The notes under the pieces: model-generated
Databases searched by the model: none
The model's input: the letters and a program-made list of their open reading frames with translations, nothing else
Told to the model about the DNA's origin: nothing
Assembly (NCBI GenBank): GCA_963779805.1
Contig: CAVZZN010000010.1
Coordinates: 62,001 to 126,000, forward strand
Source: CAIWHR01 sp963779805
GTDB taxonomy: Bacteria; Pseudomonadota; Gammaproteobacteria; Burkholderiales; Casimicrobiaceae
DNA: 64,000 nucleotides
Reading direction: 5' to 3'
Part shown: in pieces, positions 63,166 through 64,000 of the stretch
Layout of the letters: each line of letters opens with the position of its first letter
How positions within the stretch are numbered: the first letter of the stretch is position 1
Translations under genes and position numbers: made by a program

Positions 63166-64000
63166 ATGAGCGCGTCGCCGCTGCCGAAGATCCCGATGCC
63201 CGACGAGACCCCGCGCGGTACGCCGGCCGCCGGCACCGTCGCCGGACGGCAGATCGGCGAGGTGATCCTCAGGCTCGAGAACATCTCGCTCGCGTTCGGG
63301 GGCGTGAAGGCGCTCACCGACATCAGCTTCGACGTGCGCGAGCACGAGATCCGCGCCATCATCGGTCCGAACGGCGCCGGCAAGAGCTCGATGCTCAACG
63401 TCATCAACGGCGTGTACCGGCCGCAGCAGGGCACGATCACCTTCCACGGCAAGGTGCGGCGCGGGATGAACACCCATCATGCCGCCGCGAGCGGCATCGC
63501 GCGCACGTTCCAGAACATCGCGCTGTTCAAGGGCATGACGGTGCTCGACAACATCATGACCGGGCGCAATCTGAAGATGAAGGCGAACTTCCTCGAGCAG
63601 GCGATCCGGATCGGGCGCGCCGGCCGCGAGGAGCTCGAGCACCGGCGCAAGGTGGAGGAGATCATCGACTTCCTCGAGATCCAGCACATCCGCAAGACCC
63701 CGGTCGCGCGCCTGCCCTACGGCCTGCAGAAGCGCGTCGAGCTCGCCCGCGCGCTCGCGGCGGAGCCCACGCTGCTGCTGCTCGACGAGCCGATGGCCGG
63801 CATGAACGTCGAGGAAAAGCAGGACATGTGCCGTTTCGTGCTCGACGTCAACGAGCAGTACGGCACCACGATCGTGCTGATCGAGCACGACATGAGCGTG
63901 GTGATGGACATCTCCGATCGCGTGGTCGTGCTCGACTACGGCAAGAAGATCGGCGACGGCACCCCCGACGAGGTGCGCGCGAACGAGGCGGTCATCTCGG
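63166..64000 (+). CDS. LivG-type ABC transporter ATPase, truncated by window end
   Basis: At least 278 residues. Walker A GPNGAGKSS, Q-loop FQNIALFKGMTV, signature LPYGLQKRVELARALA (LSGGQ variant typical of LivG), Walker B LLLLDEP, and H-loop IEHDMSVV. An N-terminal extension of about 30 residues precedes the ABC domain. Branched-chain amino acid (HAAT) family importers use two such ATPases; here, after an acyl-CoA ligase gene (13-nt gap), the transported compound may be a carboxylic acid. Confidence 0.92.
   Translation, partial: MSASPLPKIPMPDETPRGTPAAGTVAGRQIGEVILRLENISLAFGGVKALTDISFDVREHEIRAIIGPNGAGKSSMLNVINGVYRPQQGTITFHGKVRRGMNTHHAAASGIARTFQNIALFKGMTVLDNIMTGRNLKMKANFLEQAIRIGRAGREELEHRRKVEEIIDFLEIQHIRKTPVARLPYGLQKRVELARALAAEPTLLLLDEPMAGMNVEEKQDMCRFVLDVNEQYGTTIVLIEHDMSVVMDISDRVVVLDYGKKIGDGTPDEVRANEAVIS

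Overview
The window is GC-rich DNA with dense, mostly intact genes. The gene content suggests a betaproteobacterium, probably near Burkholderiales or Rhodocyclales: a kdp operon with an extra small membrane ORF, a peroxiredoxin-glutaredoxin fusion divergent from OxyR, fused isobutyryl-CoA mutase (IcmF), a NarK1-NarK2 fusion and an IPTL-CTERM-like peptide. No rRNA, complete tRNA, CRISPR array, insertion sequence or prophage was seen.

Layout. 0-10.7 kb: potassium import. The minus-strand operon (two tiny ORFs, kdpF, A, B, C, D and the first codons of kdpE) is followed by a TorF-type porin operon, a PTS IIA protein and the C-terminal remnant of a kup transporter. Three 20-nt direct-repeat sites resembling KdpE operators precede these minus-strand units. 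10.7-19.4 kb: a LysR regulator, secreted and membrane proteins, a hemerythrin and the NarK fusion; the last two each have an FNR-type box. 19.4-31.3 kb: small accessory genes (nuclease-like, cupin, HNH, VOC, methyltransferases, 2OG oxygenase, beta-helix) and a large winged-helix/ATPase regulator. 31.5-33.7 kb: a graveyard of gene fragments (MarR, GH15, cytochrome oxidase subunit IV, SDR). 33.7-42.4 kb: CDF transporter, sensor kinase, purU, eamA, inositol-phosphatase family protein and an M16 peptidase.

42.5-64 kb is largely acyl-CoA metabolism: icmF behind a LiuR-like operator, a protease-like PDZ protein lacking its catalytic triad, an oxidative-stress block (lpd-like reductase, Prx-Grx, oxyR), hbd and enoyl-CoA hydratase, a large Ig-repeat exoprotein, then a minus-strand operon tetR - B12 subunit - acyl-CoA mutase - meaB - nitroreductase-like - thioesterase, divergent from an acyl-CoA ligase and a LivG-type ABC ATPase. 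The second mutase does not carry the substrate-selecting residue pairs of methylmalonyl-, isobutyryl- or 2-hydroxyisobutyryl-CoA mutase, so its substrate may be new.

Quality note. At least ten otherwise well-conserved reading frames or frame junctions are broken by what look like single-base events (kdpC start, MBL protein, M16 peptidase three times, protease-like protein, lpd-like, meaB, mutase twice, acyl-CoA ligase). Outside the 31.5-33.7 kb graveyard these are more likely sequencing or assembly errors than real decay.
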